Below, one piece after another: positions 62,046 to 64,000 of a DNA stretch of 64,000 bases; within the stretch, counting starts at the first letter, position 1; every line of letters starts with the position of its first letter. The notes below the pieces were generated by a model. The model was not told where the DNA came from. It did not search any database and saw only the letters and a list, made by a program, of their open reading frames with translations. Source of the stretch: Bacteroidales bacterium (GTDB lineage Bacteria > Bacteroidota > Bacteroidia > Bacteroidales > Lentimicrobiaceae); contig JADIZB010000039.1 in the NCBI GenBank assembly GCA_016705005.1, forward strand, positions 128,220-192,219. Direction: 5' to 3'. The position numbers and the translations under genes are program-made.

Positions 62046-64000
62046 TAATTCAATTCCGAGTATTGGGCTCTCTTTACTTTTTCTTACTCTTACAGGATTT
62101 CCTGATTAGCAGTAGCTCCTATACTCAACCGCTATTTCCGCAGACGGGGAATTATACATAAAGAATGTAGTTCCCAGAATTGATGTTCTGATCAACTGAT
62201 ACCCTCGACTGGATTTAGACAACGTTAGAAAGCGACGAGTTCATGCAGTCTTTGTTTATGATAACGGTAATGTTCACGATACCATTCATAGACAGGATTC
62301 AGACTCCCGGGGCAATACTCCGTTACTCAGCCAAAGTCATTTACAAAATATCGCTAATACATGGTGCCGGGCTTGAGTATCATGGTGTTGAAAAAATGAA
62401 CCTGAACAGCGAGCACAATGATCCTTCCATCGTCCGTGCAAGGCTATACTGGATATTCAGACTGGTCCTGATGTATGGCAGGTCCGAGGACCAATCATGT
62501 CCAAGAGTTTTTATCGGCAGGGAATTATTATAAAGCGACAACTGCCCCTGAATGTAGAAGACATATCGATATGAAGAATTCGTAGAATCAGGTTTAGGAA
62601 ACAATGATGGAAATCTTTTCAAACGATGTACCTTTGTGGCTTATTACCTCACATACAAGGCAGCAGTCCCGATGAATACAAGTTTGTGTCGGTGACCACC
62701 GGACCTATGAATTAAAAACCAATGAAGAAACAGATGGTGTAAAGTTTTATCGCCGGATTCATCGATATTCTGAACAACACTCCGATTGATGAAATACCCT
62801 GTCACTCGAAAGTGTTTTCAATATTAAACAAGTTTACCTCAAAAATCCTCAGCTATGGATGTACTTACTGCCAATTAGGATGGCTATATTTTCAATAAAA
62901 ACAACTTTTATCTGTACCTTACAATACCGCAACCGGTCTTTTCGAATACATACCCTATGACACCCAACCAATACATTGGAATTAGCTGGTTCGGCATTGG
63001 CCTGGGCATCAAGAGGAACATATACGAATGGTCTAACACGGGTAGGGAACGCCCCTTTATACCCGGTTGATACGGGTTCAAGAATACCGTGCATGGTTTA
63101 CCTTTGCATCAGACAGATAATCAGCGAAGTAACCAGAAGCCGGAATTTCTGAATACGATACCCGCGTTGAAAGAATAGCTCGATGAATATGTAGCGACAG
63201 ACCCTTATTACCCCTGGATTACTGACTACTCTACATAGATTCGTTCATCACATCAATTACTGCAGGAACCGGGCACACATGTACCTTTGCTGGCATTCAG
63301 CCCTATATTCAGACCCGAAACAGCATAGCCTTGACGCAGGCTGACAACACCGATACATTGCCTGCCTGAAATACATCCGCCACAATTCGCCGTACTGGTG
63401 AAAATCTGCCGTTAACGGTACTACTGGGCTGAAAGATGCCCGGATTGAATTCAGTTATCGCCAAGGTTCCGCTTCAACAGCGGCGCATGGCCAACAAAGC
63501 GCCTTAATGCATGACGACGGACTCGATGGGTGCTGTCTCCGGTGTTGATATACCCTGCGCATTTCCCGGAATGCCGGGAAATACCCTGTTTAACCGAATT
63601 CACAGTTAAGACGCCGCAATGACAGACAGCCAGCAAAGCCTCAAAGCCCTGCTCCGGTGCAATATACTATTCTCCTTCGGGAAATGCCTATGGCTTGTTC
63701 ATCAACGAATTCATGGCCGACTTAGTGCAACCATTACCGATGATTTCGGCGAATACGAAGACTGGATCGAGCTCTATAACGGAGGATCAGAATCTCAACT
63801 TTGGCTTGGTGACAAATACCTGAGTGATAACCTTGCCAATCCATCAAATCCCCAACGCCCGGATGTATCGCGCTGGCAGCAGGTGGTTTTATTCTTACCT
63901 GGGCTGATGATCAGCCGGAACAGGGCTCTTTCCATACAAATTATAAACTTGATAAGGATATGGAAGAGATCGGTCTGTTTGATAATGCGGCTTCAGGATA
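62046..64000 (+). pseudogene. CotH-kinase/lamin-tail exported protein, many frameshifts, cut by the window end
   Basis: A signal-peptide-like stretch (VIQFRVLGSLYFFLLLQDF) opens at about 62046. Then, in shifting frames, come CotH-family blocks: VFVYDNGNVHDTI near 62250, EYHGVEKMNLNSEHNDPSIV at 62370-62430, NTATGLFEYIPYD near 62940, SWFGIGLGI...NIYEWSNTGRERP near 62990 and QEYRAWFTF near 63085. Further on are YVATDPYYPW near 63190 and IQPYIQTRNSIALTQADNTD near 63300. A lamin-tail domain starts near 63700 with LFINEFMAD, DDFGEYEDWIELYNGGSES and TWADDQPEQGSFHTNYKL. CotH kinases with lamin-tail domains are usually extracellular. The gene continues beyond the window. Confidence 0.82.

Noticed and set aside
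62243..62533. 96-codon plus-strand ORF as an independent gene
   Set aside because: It is a fragment of the frameshifted CotH-like gene, as its MNLNSEHNDPSIV block shows.

Overview
The window looks like chromosomal DNA of an anaerobic or facultative member of the Bacteroidota, probably Bacteroidales-like. Evidence: moderately AT-rich DNA; promoters of the Bacteroidota form TTTG-N19-21-TAnnTTTG, seen most clearly at the SRP RNA and tRNA-Lys genes; proteins with type IX secretion (T9SS) C-terminal sorting domains; a type III glutamine synthetase; several families largely confined to this phylum (DUF4831, DUF4199, GxxExxY); and few Shine-Dalgarno sequences. No phage, transposase, CRISPR array or classical defence island is visible.

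Layout. 1-3.1 kb (minus): an SDR protein lacking the usual catalytic residues, a DEAD-box helicase, and two paralogous small lipoproteins. 3.3-5.5 kb (plus): rarA and kdsA. 5.5-7.3 kb (minus): a Yip1-like membrane protein and a DUF4831 protein. 7.7-8.1 kb: a DUF2061 protein. 8.1-10.3 kb (minus): type III glutamine synthetase. 10.4-19.0 kb (minus): a surface-glycan block, read in transcription order as DUF4199, a GT2 glycosyltransferase, a frameshifted GT4 glycosyltransferase, a T9SS-exported DNRLRE/PKD protein, the four GDP-D-glycero-alpha-D-manno-heptose genes (hddA, gmhA, hddC, gmhB) and a sodium:solute symporter. 19.0-26.0 kb (plus): SRP RNA, a YciO-type protein, a cupin, tRNA-Lys, then a nucleotide-sugar set (UDP-glucose dehydrogenase, UDP-glucuronate decarboxylase, dTDP-rhamnose synthase, GxxExxY protein, phosphohexomutase). 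26.0-28.0 kb (minus): ornithine carbamoyltransferase and carbamate kinase. 28.2-33.8 kb: an EamA exporter and signalling proteins (receiver, REC-PAS-GAF-PAS, PAS histidine kinase). 34-38 kb (plus): mtaB, an inositol-monophosphatase-like enzyme, an NfeD protease and a macrodomain protein. 38-46.5 kb: a DUF4173 membrane protein, a double-retropepsin protein translationally coupled to a secreted protein with four glycogen-binding modules, and assorted small enzymes.

46.8-60.1 kb holds a frameshifted T9SS protein, a tRNA-Gly gene among tRNA-like fragments, and a maltose/malto-oligosaccharide block: MFS importer, MalQ, two uridine-kinase-like P-loop paralogues, and a beta-phosphoglucomutase fused to a GH65 phosphorylase. 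An outer-membrane barrel protein and a two-FAS1 lipoprotein follow.

From about 60.43 kb to the end the sequence changes character abruptly. A type II NADH dehydrogenase (minus) and a CotH-kinase/lamin-tail protein (plus) can both be recognised, but each is broken by frameshifts roughly every 50-150 bases. This is most simply poor sequence at a contig end, though genuine decay cannot be excluded. Two further single frameshifts (near 16.61 and 47.56 kb) may share that cause.

I did not find a clear-cut novel defence or mobile system. The most unusual coding observations are the protease/glycogen-binding pair at 39.98-42.47 kb, the P-loop pair next to the PGM-GH65 fusion, the tandem Lpp-like lipoproteins, and the tRNA-Gly fragment cluster interrupted by GC-rich palindromes.
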